DNA of 64,000 nucleotides, from positions 57,706,270-57,770,269 of the forward strand of contig NC_083560.1 of assembly GCF_019925205.1 (NCBI RefSeq), read 5' to 3'. A program made the position numbers and the translations under genes. This document shows positions 49,100 through 63,254 of this stretch, one piece after another. Below the pieces are notes generated by a model that was not told the DNA's origin, searched no databases, and saw nothing but the letters and a program-made list of their open reading frames with translations. Each line of letters begins with the position of its first letter. The first letter of the stretch is position 1. The stretch comes from Metopolophium dirhodum. Taxonomy: Eukaryota; Arthropoda; Insecta; Hemiptera; Aphididae.

Positions 49100-52000
49100 A
49101 TATTGATATATATACTTGTTTATTTATACAATCTACAAAGGGTAATGGTAATAAAATTAAGGTATACATATTATATAGGAAAAATTAAGAAGGTAGAACG
49201 AACTTTCATTTTCAGTTCTATCTTCTTTTTTTAGGTTAAATTAGGTTAAATTTTTTTTTACATTATTTGTATCATCTTGCTTTAACATTTTTTTTATATC
49301 TTATTCTAACTTGAATTAGGTTAATCATTTTACATTTTTTTTTTTTTAGCATTCATTTGTTTTAACATTTATTTTTGTGCTTATGTTGACTTAAATTAGG
49401 TTAAATTTATTTTAGTACTTAGGTAAGTAATTTAAAGTAGGTTATTTGTATTTATTATTATTATTCTGTAATTCTTGTACAATAGTTATATAATAGTTCT
49501 TATAGTAGTTTATATAGGTAGGCTTAATAGATCATGATTTTTTTTTTTTTTTTAAAGTTATGTTAATAAAACAAAACATTTATTTGGAGTTTTTTTTTTT
49601 TTTTTATCCTGTAAGAGGTTGATAATATAGTTGAGTCTCCTGTAAGATTTGGTATTTTTTTTGTTTTCATAATATATAGTTTGGATACTTGTCAGTGTAA
49701 GTATTTTTTATTTTTAATTGGTTTATTTTACAAGTGTTGTGTGATTTGTGAATTATAGATTAATGATTTGGTATTTTTAAGAATGTTGGTTTGTTTGACG
49801 TTATTATTATTTATTTTTTTTTGTTTGTATACCAATTGGTTTGTTATTGTATTTTGATAATTTTTTATTTCTTTTTGTATGATTTTCGATCGGAGTGATT
49901 TGTGTTTTATTTATTATAATTTTATTTCGTTTCCATAATATATAGTTTGGATACTTGTCAGAGTAAGTATTTTTTATTGTTAATTGGTTTATTTTATTAA
50001 ATATCTTACCTGATCCGCAGTTGTTTGTAGATAATACTATAGGAGTTTTAGGTTTTAGATTAAACAAAGTAATACTTCAAATACGAAAATTTAATTAAAG
50101 AACGCACTGATTATTGCTCGCATAAGGAGTCCAGTTGTCGCTCGTTGAAATCGGGTTTTTGAGACTTGAGAGGTTGTTACTCTGGTAGTTGGTGCTCATG
50201 CACTGGTTTAAGGGACGACACGGATATGCCGACCAGAGAGTGGTAGGTGGTTTTATCAATCGTTTTTGTATTTCCCCGAACTTGAAAGTTGAAAGTTTAT
50301 AATAGTTCTTATAGTAGTTTATATAGGTAGGCTTAATAGTTCATGATTTTTTTTTTTTTTTTTTATCCTGTAAGAGGTTGATAATATAGTTGAGTCTCCT
50401 GTAAGATTTGGTATTTTTTTTGTTTTCATAATATATAGTTTGGATACTTGTCTGAGTAAGTATTTTTTATTGTTAATTGGTTTATTTTACAAGTGTTGTG
50501 TGATTTGTGAATTATAGATTAATGATTTGGTATTTTTAAGAATGTTGGTTTGTTTGACGTTTTTATCATTTATTTTTTTTTTGTTTGTATACCAATTGGT
50601 TTGTTATTGTATTTTGTTAATTTTTTATTTCTTTTTGTATGATTTTCGATCGGAGTGATTTGTATTTTATTAATTATAATTTTATTTTGTTTCCATAATA
50701 TATAGTTTGGATACTTGTCAGAGTAAGTATTTTTTATTGTTAATTGGTTTATTTTATTAAATATCTTACCTGATCCGCAGTTGTTTGTAGATAATACTAT
50801 AGGAGTTTTAGGTTTTAGATTAAACAAAGTAATACTTCAAATACGAAAACTTAATTAAAGAACGCACTGATTATTGCTCGCATAAGGAGTCCAGTTGTCG
50901 CTCGTTGAAATCGGGTTTTTGAGACTTGAGAGGTTGTTACTCTGGTAGTTGGTGCTCATGCACTGGTTTAAGGGACGACACGGATATGCCGACCAGAGAG
51001 TGGTAGGTGGTTTTATCAATCGTTTTTGTATTTCCCAGAACTTGAAAGTTGAAAGTTTATAATAGTTCTTATAGTAGTTTATATAGGTAGGCTTAATAGT
51101 TCATGATTTTTTTTTTTTTTTTTTATCCTGTAAGAGGTTGATAATATAGTTGAGTCTCCTGTAAGATTTGGTATTTTTTTTGTTTTCATAATATATAGTT
51201 TGGATACTTGTCTGAGTAAGTATTTTTTATTGTTAATTGGTTTATTTTACAAGTGTTGTGTGATTTGTGAATTATAGATAAATGATTTGGTATTTTTAAG
51301 AATGTTGGTTTGTTTGACATTTTTATCATTTTTTTTTTTTTTGTTTGTATACCAATTGGTTTGTTATTGTATTTTGTTAATTTTTTATTTCTTTTTGTAT
51401 GATTTTCGATCGGAGTGATTTGTATTTTATTTATTATAATTTTATTTTGTTTCCATAATATATAGTTTGGATACTTGTCAGAGTAAGTAATTTTTATTGT
51501 TAATTGGTTTATTTTATTAAATATCTTACCTGATCCGCAGTTGTTTGTAGATAATACTATAGGAGTTTTAGGTTTTAGATTAAACAAAGTAATACTTCAA
51601 ATACGAAAATTTAATTAAAGAACGCACTGATTATTGCTCGCATAAGGAGTCCAGTTGTCGTTCGTTGAAATCGGGTTTATAATAGTTCTTATAGTAGTTT
51701 ATATAGGTAGGCTTAATAGTTCATGATTTTTTTTTTTTTTTTTATCCTGTAAGAGGTTGATAATATAGTTGAGTCTCCTGTAAGATTTGGTATTTTTTTT
51801 GTTTTCATAATATATAGTTTGGATACTTGTGAGTGTAAGTATTTTTTATTTTTAATTGGTTTATTTTACAAGTGTTGTGTGATTTGTGAATTATAGATTA
51901 ATGATTTGGTATTTTTAAGAATGTTGGTTTGTTTGACGTTATTATTATTTATTTTTTTTTGTTTGTATACCAATTGGTTTGTTATTGTATTTTGATAATT

Positions 52001-55000
52001 TTTTATTTCTTTTTGTATGATTTTCGATCGGAGTGATTTGTGTTTTATTTATTATAATTTTATTTCGTTTCCATAATATATAGTTTGGATACTTGTCAGA
52101 GTAAGTATTTTTTATTGTTAATTGGTTTATTTTATTAAATATCTTACCTGATCCGCAGTTGTTTGTAGATAATACTATAGGAGTTTTAGGTTTTAGAGTA
52201 AACAAAGTAATACTTCAAATACGGAAATTTAATTAAAGAACGCACTGATTATTGCTCGCATAAGGAGTCCAGTTGTCGCTCGTTGAAATCGGGTTTTTGA
52301 GACTTGAGAGGTTGTTACTCTGGTAGTTGGTGCTCATGCACTGGTTTAAGGGACGACACGGATATGCCGACCAGAGAGTGGTAGGTGGTTTTATCAATCG
52401 TTTTTGTATTTCCCCGAACTTGAAAGTTGAAAGTTTATAATAGTTCTTATAGTAGTTTATATAGGTAGGCTTAATAGTTCATGATTTTTTTTTTTTTTTT
52501 TATCCTGTAAGAGGTTGATAATATAGTTGAGTCTCCTGTAAGATTTGGTATTTTTTTTGTTTTCATAATATATAGTTTGGATACTTGTCAGAGTAAGTAT
52601 TTTTTATTTTTAATTGGTTTATTTTACAAGTGTTGTGTGATTTGTGAATTATAGATTAATGATTTGGTATTTTTAAAAATGTTGGTTTGTTTGACGTTAT
52701 TATTATTTATTTTTTTTTGTTTGTATACCAATTGGTTTGTTATTGTATTTTGTTAATTTTTTATTTCTTTTTGTATGATTTTTGATCGGAGTGATTTGTG
52801 TTTTATTTATTATAATTTTATTTTGTTTCCATAATATATAGTTTGGATACTTGTCAGAGTAAGTATTTTTTATTGTTAATTGGTTTATTCTATTAAATAT
52901 CTTACCTGATCCGCAGTTGTTTGTAGATAATACTATAGGAGTTTTAGGTTTTAGAGTAAACAAAGTAATACTTCAAATACGAAAATTTAATTAAAGAACG
53001 CACTGATTATTGCTCGCATAAGGAGTCCAGTTGTCGCTCGTTGAAATCGGGTTTTTGAGACTTGAGAGGTTGTTACTCTGGTAGTTGGTGCTCATGCACT
53101 GGTTTAAGGGACGACACGGATATGCCGACCAGAGAGTGGTAGGTGGTTTTATCAATCGTTTTTGTATTTCCCCGAACTTGAAAGTTGAAAGTTTATAATA
53201 GTTCTTATAGTAGTTTATATAGGTAGGCTTAATAGTTCATGATTTTTTTTTTTTTTTTTATCCTGTAAGAGGTTGATAATATAGTTGAGTCTCCTGTAAG
53301 ATTTGGTATTTTTTTTGTTTTCATAATATATAGTTTGGATACTTGTCAGAGTAAGTATTTTTTATTTTTAATTGGTTTATTTTACAAGTGTTGTGTGATT
53401 TGTGAATTATAGATTAATGATTTGGTATTTTTAAGAATGTTGGTTTGTTTGACGTTTTTATTATTTATTTTTTTTTGTTTGTATACCAATTGGTTTGTTA
53501 TTGTATTTTGTTAATTTTTTATTTCTTTTTGTATGATTTTCGATCGGAGTGATTTGTATTTTATTTATTATAATTTTATTTTGTTTCCATAATATATAGT
53601 TTCGATACTTGCCAGAGTAAGTATTTTTTATTGTTAATTGGTTTATTTTATTAAATATCTTACCTGATCCGCAGTTGATTGTAGATAATACTATAGGAGT
53701 TTTAGGTTTTAGAGTAAACAAAGTTATACTTCAAATACGAAAATTTAATTAAAGAACGCACTGATTATTGCTCGCATAAGGAGTCCAGTTGTCGCTCGTT
53801 GAAATCGGGTTTTTGAGACTTGAGAGGTTGTTACTCTGGTAGTTGGTGCTCATGCACTGGTTTAAGGGACGACACGGATATGCCGACCAGAGAGTGGTAG
53901 GTGGTTTTATCAAACGTTTTTGTATTTCCCCGAAGTTGAAAGTTGAAAGTTTATAATAGTTCTTATAGTAGTTTATATAGGTAGGCTTAATAGTTCATGA
54001 TTTTTTTTTTTTTTTTTATCCTGTAAGAGGTTGATAATATAGTTGAGTCTCCTGTAAGATTTGGTATTTTTTTTGTTTTCATAATATATAGTTTGGATAC
54101 TTGTCTGAGTAAGTATTTTTTATTGTTAATTGGTTTATTTTACAAGTGTTGTGTGATTTGTGAATTATAGATTAATGATTTGGTATTTTTAAGAATGTTG
54201 GTTTGTTTGACGTTATTATTATTTATTTTTTTTTTGTTTGTATACCAATTGGTTTGTTATTGTATTTTGTTAATTTTTTATTTCTTTTTGTATGATTTTC
54301 GATCGGAGTGATTTGTATTTTATTTATTATAATTTTATTTCGTTTCCATAATATATAGTTTGGATACTTGTCAGAGTAAGTATTTTTTATTGTTAATTGG
54401 TTTATTTTATTAAATATCTTACCTGATCCGCAGTTGTTTGTAGATAATACTATAGGAGTTTTAGGTTTTAGATTAAACAAAGTAATACTTCAAATACGAA
54501 AATTTAATTAAAGAACGCACTGATTATTGCTCGCATAAGGAGTCCAGTTGTCGCTCGTTGAAATCGGGTTTATAATAGTTCTTATAGTAGTTTATATAGG
54601 TAGGCTTAATAGTTCATGATTTTTTTTTTTTTTTTTATCCTGTAAGAGGTTGATAATATAGTTGAGTCTCCTGTAAGATTTGGTATTTTTTTTGTTTTCA
54701 TAATATATAGTTTGGATACTTGTCTGAGTAAGTATTTTTTATTGTTAATTGGTTTATTTTACAAGTGTTGTGTGATTTGTGAATTATAGATTAATGATTT
54801 GGTATTTTTAAGAATGTTGGTTTGTTTGACGTTTTTATTATTTATTTTTTTTTGTTTGTATACCAATTGGTTTGTTATTGTATTTTGTTAATTTTTTATT
54901 TCTTTTTGTATGATTTTCGATCGGAGTGATTTGTATTTTATTTATTATAATTTTATTTTGTTTCCATAATATATAGTTTCAATACTTGTCAGAGTAAGTA

Positions 55001-55125
55001 TTTTTTATTGTTAATTGGTTTATTTTATTAAATATCTTACCTGATCCGCAGTTGTTTGTAGATAATACTATAGGAGTTTTAGGTTTTAGATTAAACAAAG
55101 TAATACTTCAAATACGAAAATTTAA

Positions 55126-55359
55126 TTAAAGAACGCACTGATTGTTGCTCGCATAAGGAGTCCAGTTGTCGCTCGTTGAAATCGGGTTTTTGAGACTTGA
55201 GAGGTTGTTACTCTGGTAGTTGGTGCTCATGCACTGGTTTAAGGGACGACACGGATATGCCGACCAGAGAGTGGTAGGTGGTTTTATCAAACGTTTTTGT
55301 ATTTCCCCGAACTTGAAAGTTGAAAATTTATAAGTACGAATATAATTCAAATTGGACAT
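55126..55359 (-). CDS. 77-codon repeat ORF, copy 8
   Basis: KFST variant with a silent change in the SNNQ codons (plus-strand GATTGTTGC in place of GATTATTGC). Confidence 0.35.
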   Translation of the reverse strand: MSNLNYIRTYKFSTFKFGEIQKRLIKPPTTLWSAYPCRPLNQCMSTNYQSNNLSSLKNPISTSDNWTPYASNNQCVL

Positions 55360-57729
55360 ATATTGATATATATACTTGTTTATTTATACAATCTACAAAG
55401 GGTAATGGTAATAAAATTAAGGTATACATATTATATAGGAAAAATTAAGAAGGTAGAACGAACTTTCATTTTCAGTTCTATCTTCTTTTTTTAGGTTAAA
55501 TTAGGTTAAATTTTTTTTTACATTATTTGTATCATCTTGCTTTAACATTTTTTTTATATCTTATTCTAACTTGAATTAGGTTAATCATTTTACATTTTTT
55601 TTTTTTTAGCATTCATTTGTTTTAACATTTATTTGTGTGCTTATGTTGACTTAAATTAGGTTAAATTTATTTTAGTACTTAGGTAAGTAATTTAAAGTAG
55701 GTTATTTGTATTTATTATTATTATTCTGTAATTCTTGTACAATAGTTATATAATAGTTCTTATAGTAGTTTATATAGGTAGGCTTAATAGATCATGATTT
55801 TTTTTTTTTTTTAAAGTTATGTTAATAAAACAAAACATTTATTTGGAGTTTTTTTTTTTTTTTTTATCCTGTAAGAGGTTGATAATATAGTTGAGTCTCC
55901 TGTAAGATTTGGTATTTTTTTTGTTTTCATAATATATAGTTTGGATACTTGTCAGTGTAAGTATTTTTTATTTTTAATTGGTTTATTTTACAAGTGTTGT
56001 GTGATTTGTGAATTATAGATTAATGATTTGGTATTTTTAAGAATGTTGGTTTGTTTGACGTTATTATTATTTATTTTTTTTTGTTTGTATACCAATTGGT
56101 TTGTTATTGTATTTTGTTAATTTTTTATTTCTTTTTGTATGATTTTCGATCGGAGTGATTTGTGTTTTATTTATTATAATTTTATTTCGTTTCCATAATA
56201 TATAGTTTGGATACTTGTCAGAGTAAGTATTTTTTATTGTTAATTGGTTTATTTTATTAAATATCTTACCTGATCCGCAGTTGTTTGTAGATAATACTAT
56301 AGGAGTTTTAGGTTTTAGATTAAACAAAGTAATACTTCAAATACGAAAATTTAATTAAAGAACGCACTGATTATTGCTCGCATAAGGAGTCCAGTTGTCG
56401 CTCGTTGAAATCGGGTTTTTGAGACTTGAGAGGTTGTTACTCTGGTAGTTGGTGCTCATGCACTGGTTTAAGGGACGACACGGATATGCCGACCAGAGAG
56501 TGGTAGGTGGTTTTATCAATCGTTTTTGTATTTCCCCGAACTTGAAAGTTGAACGTTTATAATAGTTCTTATAGTAGTTTATATAGGTAGGCTTAATAGT
56601 TCATGATTTTTTTTTTTTTTTTTATCCTGTAAGAGGTTGATAATATAGTTGAGTCTCCTGTAAGATTTGGTATTTTTTTTGTTTTCATAATAATAAGTTT
56701 GGATACTTGTCAGAGTAAGTATTTTTTATTTTTAATTGGTTTATTTTACAAGTGTTGTGTGATTTGTGAATTATAGATTAATGATTTGGTATTTTTAAGA
56801 TTGTTGGTTTGTTTGACGTTTTTATTATTTATTTATTTTTGTTTGTATACCAATTGGTTTGTTATTGTATTTTGTTAATTTTTTATTTCTTTTTGTATGA
56901 TTTTCGATCGGAGTGATTTGTATTTTATTTATTATAATTTTATTTTGTTTCCATAATATATAGTTTGGATACTTGTCAGAGTAAGTATTTTTTATTGTTA
57001 ATTGGTTTATTTTATTAAATATCTTACCTGATCCGCAGTTGTTTGTAGATAATACTATAGGAGTTTTAGGTTTTAGATTAAACAAAGTAATACTTCAAAT
57101 ACGAAAATTTAATTAAAGAACGCACTGATTATTGCTCGCATAAGGAGTCCAGTTGTCGCTCGTTGAAATCGGGTTTATAATAGTTCTTATAGTAGTTTAT
57201 ATAGGTAGGCTTAATAGTTCATGATTTTTTTTTTTTTTTTATCCTGTAAGAGGTTGATAATATAGTTGAGTCTCCTGTAAGATTTGGTATTTTTTTTGTT
57301 TTCATAATATATAGTTTGGATACTTGTCTGAGTAAGTATTTTTTATTGTTAATTGGTTTATTTTACAAGTGTTGTGTGATTTGTGAATTATAGATTAATG
57401 ATTTGGTATTTTTAAGAATGTTGGTTTGTTTGACGTTTTTATTATTTATTTTTTTTTGTTTGTATACCAATTGGTTTGTTATTGTATTTTGTTAATTTTT
57501 TATTTCTTTTTGTATGATTTTCGATCGGAGTGATTTGTATTTTATTTATTATAATTTTATTTTGTTTCCATAATATATAGTTTCGATACTTGTCAGAGTA
57601 AGTATTTTTTATTGTTAATTGGTTTATTTTATTAAATATCTTACCTGATCCGCAGTTGTTTGTAGATAATACTATAGGAGTTTTAGGTTTTAGATTAAAC
57701 AAAGTAATACTTCAAATACGAAAATTTAA

Positions 57730-57963
57730 TTAAAGAACGCACTGATTATTGCTCGCATAAGGAGTCCAGTTGTCGCTCGTTGAAATCGGGTTTTTGAGAC
57801 TTGAGAGGTTGTTACTCTGGTAGTTGGTGCTCATGCACTGGTTTAAGGGACGACACGGATATGCCGACCAGAGAGTGGTAGGTGGTTTTATCAAACGTTT
57901 TTGTATTTCCCCGAACTTGAAAGTTGAAAATTTATAAGTACGAATATAATTCAAATTGGACAT
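57730..57963 (-). CDS. 77-codon repeat ORF, copy 9
   Basis: KFST variant in the long unit following the short unit ending at 57702. Confidence 0.35.
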   Translation of the reverse strand: MSNLNYIRTYKFSTFKFGEIQKRLIKPPTTLWSAYPCRPLNQCMSTNYQSNNLSSLKNPISTSDNWTPYASNNQCVL

Positions 57964-59716
57964 ATATTGATATATATACTTGTTTATTTATACAATCTAC
58001 AAAGGGTAATGGTAATAAAATTAAGGTATACATATTATATAGGAAAAATTAAGAAGGTAGAACGAACTTTCATTTTCAGTTCTATCTTCTTTTTTTAGGT
58101 TAAATTAGGTTAAATTTTTTTTTACATTATTTGTATCATCTTGCTTTAACATTTTTTTTATATCTTATTCTAACTTGAATTAGGTTAATCATTTTACATT
58201 TTTTTTTTTTTAGCATTCATTTGTTTTAACATTTATTTTTGTGCTTATGTTGACTTAAATTAGGTTAAATTTATTTTAGTACTTAGGTAAGTAATTTAAA
58301 GTAGGTTATTTGTATTTATTATTATTATTCTGTAATTCTTGTACAATAGTTATATAATAGTTCTTATAGTAGTTTATATAGGTAGGCTTAATAGATCATG
58401 ATTTTTTTTTTTTTTTAAAGTTATGTTAATAAAACAAAACATTTATTTGGAGTTTTTTTTTTTTTTTTATCCTGTAAGAGGTTGATAATATAGTTGAGTC
58501 TCCTGTAAGATTTGGTATTTTTTTTGTTTTCATAATATATAGTTTGGATACTTGTCAGTGTAAGTATTTTTTATTTTTAATTGGTTTATTTTACAAGTGT
58601 TGTGTGATTTGTGAATTATAGATTAATGATTTGGTATTTTTAAGAATGTTGGTTTGTTTGACGTTTTTATTATTTATTTTTTTTTGTTTGTATACCAATT
58701 GGTTTGTTATTGTATTTTGTTAATTTTTTATTTCTTTTTGTATGATTTTCGATCGGAGTGATTTGTATTTTATTTATTATAATTTTATTTTGTTTCCATA
58801 ATATATAGTTTCGATACTTGTCAGAGTAAGTATTTTTTATTGTTAATTGGTTTATTTTATTAAATATCTTACCTGATCCGCAGTTGTTTGTAGATAATAC
58901 TATAGGAGTTTTAGGTTTTAGAGTAAACAAAGTTATACTTCAAATACGAAAATTTAATTAAAGAACGCACTGATTATTGCTCGCATAAGGAGTCCAGTTG
59001 TCGCTCGTTGAAATCGGGTTTTTGAGACTTGAGAGGTTGTTACTCTGGTAGTTGGTGCTCATGCACTGGTTTAAGGGACGACACGGATATGCCGACCAGA
59101 GAGTGGTAGGTGGTTTTATCAAACGTTTTTGTATTTCCCCGAACTTGAAAGTTGAAAGTTTATAATAGTTCTTATAGTAGTTTATATAGGTAGGCTTAAT
59201 AGTTCATGATTTTTTTTTTTTTTTTTATCCTGTAAGAGGTTGATAATATAGTTGAGTCTCCTGTAAGATTTGGTATTTTTTTTGTTTTCATAATATATAG
59301 TTTGGATACTTGTCTGAGTAAGTATTTTTTATTGTTAATTGGTTTATTTTACAAGTGTTGTGTGATTTGTGAATTATAGATTAATGATTTGGTATTTTTA
59401 AGAATGTTGGTTTGTTTGACGTTATAATTATTTATTTTTTTTTTGTTTGTATACCAATTGGTTTGTTATTGTATTTTGTTAATTTTTTATTTCTTTTTGT
59501 ATGATTTTCGATCGGAGTGATTTGTATTTTATTTATTATAATTTTATTTTGTTTCCATAATATATAGTTTGGATACTTGTCAGAGTAAGTATTTTTTATT
59601 GTTAATTGGTTTATTTTATTAAATATCTTACCTGATCCGCAGTTGTTTGTAGATAATACTATAGGAGTTTTAGGTTTTAGATTAAACAAAGTTATACTTC
59701 AAATACGAAAATTTAA

Positions 59717-59950
59717 TTAAAGAACGCACTGATTATTGCTCGCATAAGGAGTCCAGTTGTCGCTCGTTGAAATCGGGTTTTTGAGACTTGAGAGGTTGTT
59801 ACTCTGGTAGTTGGTGCTCATGCACTGGTTTAAGGGACGACACGGATATGCCGACCAGAGAGTGGTAGGTGGTTTTATCAAACGTTTTTGTATTTCCCCG
59901 AACTTGAAAGTTGAAAGTTTATAAGTACGAATATAATTCAAATTGGACAT
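59717..59950 (-). CDS. 77-codon repeat ORF, copy 10
   Basis: KLST variant. The adjoining anchor region has the private TTATAC change (AAAGTTATACTT) also seen at about 53724 and 58932. Confidence 0.35.
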   Translation of the reverse strand: MSNLNYIRTYKLSTFKFGEIQKRLIKPPTTLWSAYPCRPLNQCMSTNYQSNNLSSLKNPISTSDNWTPYASNNQCVL

Positions 59951-62319
59951 ATATTGATATATATACTTGTTTATTTATACAATCTACAAAGGGTAATGGT
60001 AATAAAATTAAGGTATACATATTATATAGGAAAAATTAAGAAGGTAGAACGAACTTTCATTTTCAGTTCTATCTTCTTTTTTTAGGTTAAATTAGGTTAA
60101 ATTTTTTTTTACATTATTTGTATCATCTTGCTTTAACATTTTTTTTATATCTTATTCTAACTTGAATTAGGTTAATCATTTTACATTTTTTTTTTTTTAG
60201 CATTCATTTGTTTTAACATTTATTTTTGTGCTTATGTTGACTTAAATTAGGTTAAATTTATTTTAGTACTTAGGTAAGTAATTTAAAGTAGGTTATTTGT
60301 ATTTATTATTATTATTCTGTAATTCTTGTACAATAGTTATATAATAGTTCTTATAGTAGTTTATATAGGTAGGCTTAATAGATCATGATTTTTTTTTTTT
60401 TTTAAAGTTATGTTAATAAAACAAAACATTTATTTGGAGTTTTTTTTTTTTTTTTATCCTGTAAGAGGTTGATAATATAGTTGAGTCTCCTGTAAGATTT
60501 GGTATTTTTTTTGTTTTCATAATATATAGTTTGGATACTTGTCAGTGTAAGTATTTTTTATTTTTAATTGGTTTATTTTACAAGTGTTGTGTGATTTGTG
60601 AATTATAGATTAATGATTTGGTATTTTTAAGAATGTTGGTTTGTTTGACGTTATTATTATTTATTTTTTTTTGTTTGTATACCAATTGGTTTGTTATTGT
60701 ATTTTGTTAATTTTTTATTTCTTTTTGTATGATTTTCGATCGGAGTGATTTGTGTTTTATTTATTATAATTTTATTTCGTTTCCATAATATATAGTTTGG
60801 ATACTTGTCAGAGTAAGTATTTTTTATTGTTAATTGGTTTATTTTATTAAATATCTTACCTGATCCGCAGTTGTTTGTAGATAATACTATAGGAGTTTTA
60901 GGTTTTAGAGTAAACAAAGTAATACTTCAAATACGAAAATTTAATTAAAGAACGCACTGATTATTGCTCGCATAAGGAGTCCAGTTGTCGCTCGTTGAAA
61001 TCGGGTTTTTGAGACTTGAGAGGTTGTTACTCTGGTAGTTGGTGCTCATGCACTGGTTTAAGGGACGACACGGATATGCCGACCAGAGAAAGGTAGGTGG
61101 TTTTATCAATCGTTTTTGTATTTCCCCGAACTTGAAAGTTGAAAGTTTATAATAGTTCTTATAGTAGTTTATATAGGTAGGCTTAATAGTTCATGATTTT
61201 TTTTTTTTTTTTTATCCTGTAAGAGGTTGATAATATAGTTGAGTCTCCTGTAAGATTTGGTATTTTTTTTGTTTTCATAATATATAGTTTGGATACTTGT
61301 CTGAGTAAGTATTTTTTATTGTTAATTGGTTTATTTTACAAGTGTTGTGTGATTTGTGAATTATAGATTAATGATTTGGTATTTTTAAGAATGTTGGTTT
61401 GTTTGACGTTTTTATTATTTATTTTTTTTTGTTTGTATACCAATTGGTTTGTTATTGTATTTTGTTAATTTTTTATTTCTTTTTGTATGATTTTCGATCG
61501 GAGTGATTTGTATTTTATTTATTATAATTTTATTTTGTTTCCATAATATATAGTTTGGATACTTGTCAGAGTAAGTATTTTTTATTGTTAATTGGTTTAT
61601 TTTATTAAATATCTTACCTGATCCGCAGTTGTTTGTAGATAATACTATAGGAGTTTTAGGTTTTAGATTAAACAAAGTAATACTTCAAATACGAAAATTT
61701 AATTAAAGAACGCACTGATTATTGCTCGCATAAGGAGTCCAGTTGTCGCTCGTTGAAATCGGGTTTATAATAGTTCTTATAGTAGTTTATATAGGTAGGC
61801 TTAATAGTTCATGATTTTTTTTTTTTTTTTATCCTGTAAGAGGTTGATAATATAGTTGAGTCTCCTGTAAGATTTGGTATTTTTTTTGTTTTCATAATAT
61901 ATAGTTTGGATACTTGTCTGAGTAAGTATTTTTTATTGTTAATTGGTTTATTTTACAAGTGTTGTGTGATTTGTGAATTATAGATTAATGATTTGGTATT
62001 TTTAAGAATGTTGGTTTGTTTGACGTTTTTATTATTTATTTTTTTTTGTTTGTATACCAATTGGTTTGTTATTGTATTTTGTTAATTTTTTATTTCTTTT
62101 TGTATGATTTTCGATCGGAGTGATTTGTATTTTATTTATTATAATTTTATTTTGTTTCCATAATATATAGTTTGGATACTTGTCAGAGTAAGTATTTTTT
62201 ATTGTTAATTGGTTTATTTTATTAAATATCTTACCTGATCCGCAGTTGTTTGTAGATAATACTATAGGAGTTTTAGGTTTTAGATTAAACAAAGTAATAC
62301 TTCAAATACGAAAATTTAA

Positions 62320-62553
62320 TTAAAGAACGCACTGATTATTGCTCGCATAAGGAGTCCAGTTGTCGCTCGTTGAAATCGGGTTTTTGAGACTTGAGAGGTT
62401 GTTACTCTGGTAGTTGGTGCTCATGCACTGGTTTAAGGGACGACACGGATATGCCGACCAGAGAGTGGTAGGTGGTTTTATCAAACGTTTTTGTATTTCC
62501 CCGAACTTGAAAGTTGAAAGTTTATAAGTACGAATATAATTCAAATTGGACAT
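62320..62553 (-). CDS. 77-codon repeat ORF, copy 11, nearest the macro gene
   Basis: KLST variant in the last long unit, directly downstream (minus strand) of the macro-domain gene end. Confidence 0.35.
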   Translation of the reverse strand: MSNLNYIRTYKLSTFKFGEIQKRLIKPPTTLWSAYPCRPLNQCMSTNYQSNNLSSLKNPISTSDNWTPYASNNQCVL

Positions 62554-62640
62554 ATATTGATATATATACTTGTTTATTTATACAATCTACAAAGGGTAAT
62601 GGTAATAAAATTAAGGTATACATATTATATAGGAAAAATT
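62554..62640 (-). promoter_or_regulatory. TATA-containing region of the long units (representative)
   Basis: On the minus strand a TATAATATG-type box (about 62621-62632) lies about 70-80 nt before the ATG, and a TATAAATA box (62575-62582) lies about 22-29 nt before it. If the nearer box is used, initiation would fall almost on the ATG; the farther box would give a leader of about 45 nt. The segment is present in all 11 long units and deleted from all medium and short units. Promoter activity is inference. Confidence 0.35.
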
Positions 62641-63254
62641 AAGAAGGTAGAACGAACTTTCATTTTCAGTTCTATCTTCTTTTTTTAGGTTAAATTAGGT
62701 TAAATTTTTTTTTACATTATTTGTATCATCTTGCTTTAACATTTTTTTTATATCTTATTCTAACTTGAATTAGGTTAATCATTTTACATTTTTTTTTTTT
62801 TAGCATTCATTTGTTTTAACATTTATTTTTGTGCTTATGTTGACTTAAATTAGGTTAAATTTATTTTAGTACTTAGGTAAGTAATTTAAAGTAGGTTATT
62901 TGTATTTATTATTATTATTCTGTAATTCTTGTACAATAGTTATATAATAGTTCTTATAGTAGTTTATATAGGTAGGCTTAATAGATCATGATTTTTTTTT
63001 TTTTTTAAAGTTATGTTAATAAAACAAAACATTTATTTGGAGTTTTTTTTTTTTTTTTATCCTGTAAGAGGTTGATAATATAGTTGAGTCTCCTGTAAGA
63101 TTTGGTATTTTTTTTTATTTTCATAATATATAGTTTGGATACTTGTCAGTGTAAGTATTTTTTATTTTTAATTGGTTTATTTTACAAGTGTTGTGTGATT
63201 TGTGAATTATAGATTAATGATTTGGTATTTTTAAGAATGTTGGTTTGTTTGACG

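Larger units (their letters stand above)
45471..51640 (-). repeat. Higher-order duplication with a 3,368-bp offset
   Basis: Sequence at 46700-48219 recurs at 50068-51587. Private variants lie at the same offset: ATTAATTATAATTTT (47302 and 50670), GAAAACTTAATTAAAG (47478 and 50846), TTTCCCAGAAC (about 47664 and 51032) and AGATAAATGATTT (47908 and 51276). The repeated block is L-M-M with an S between copies. Confidence 0.85.
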
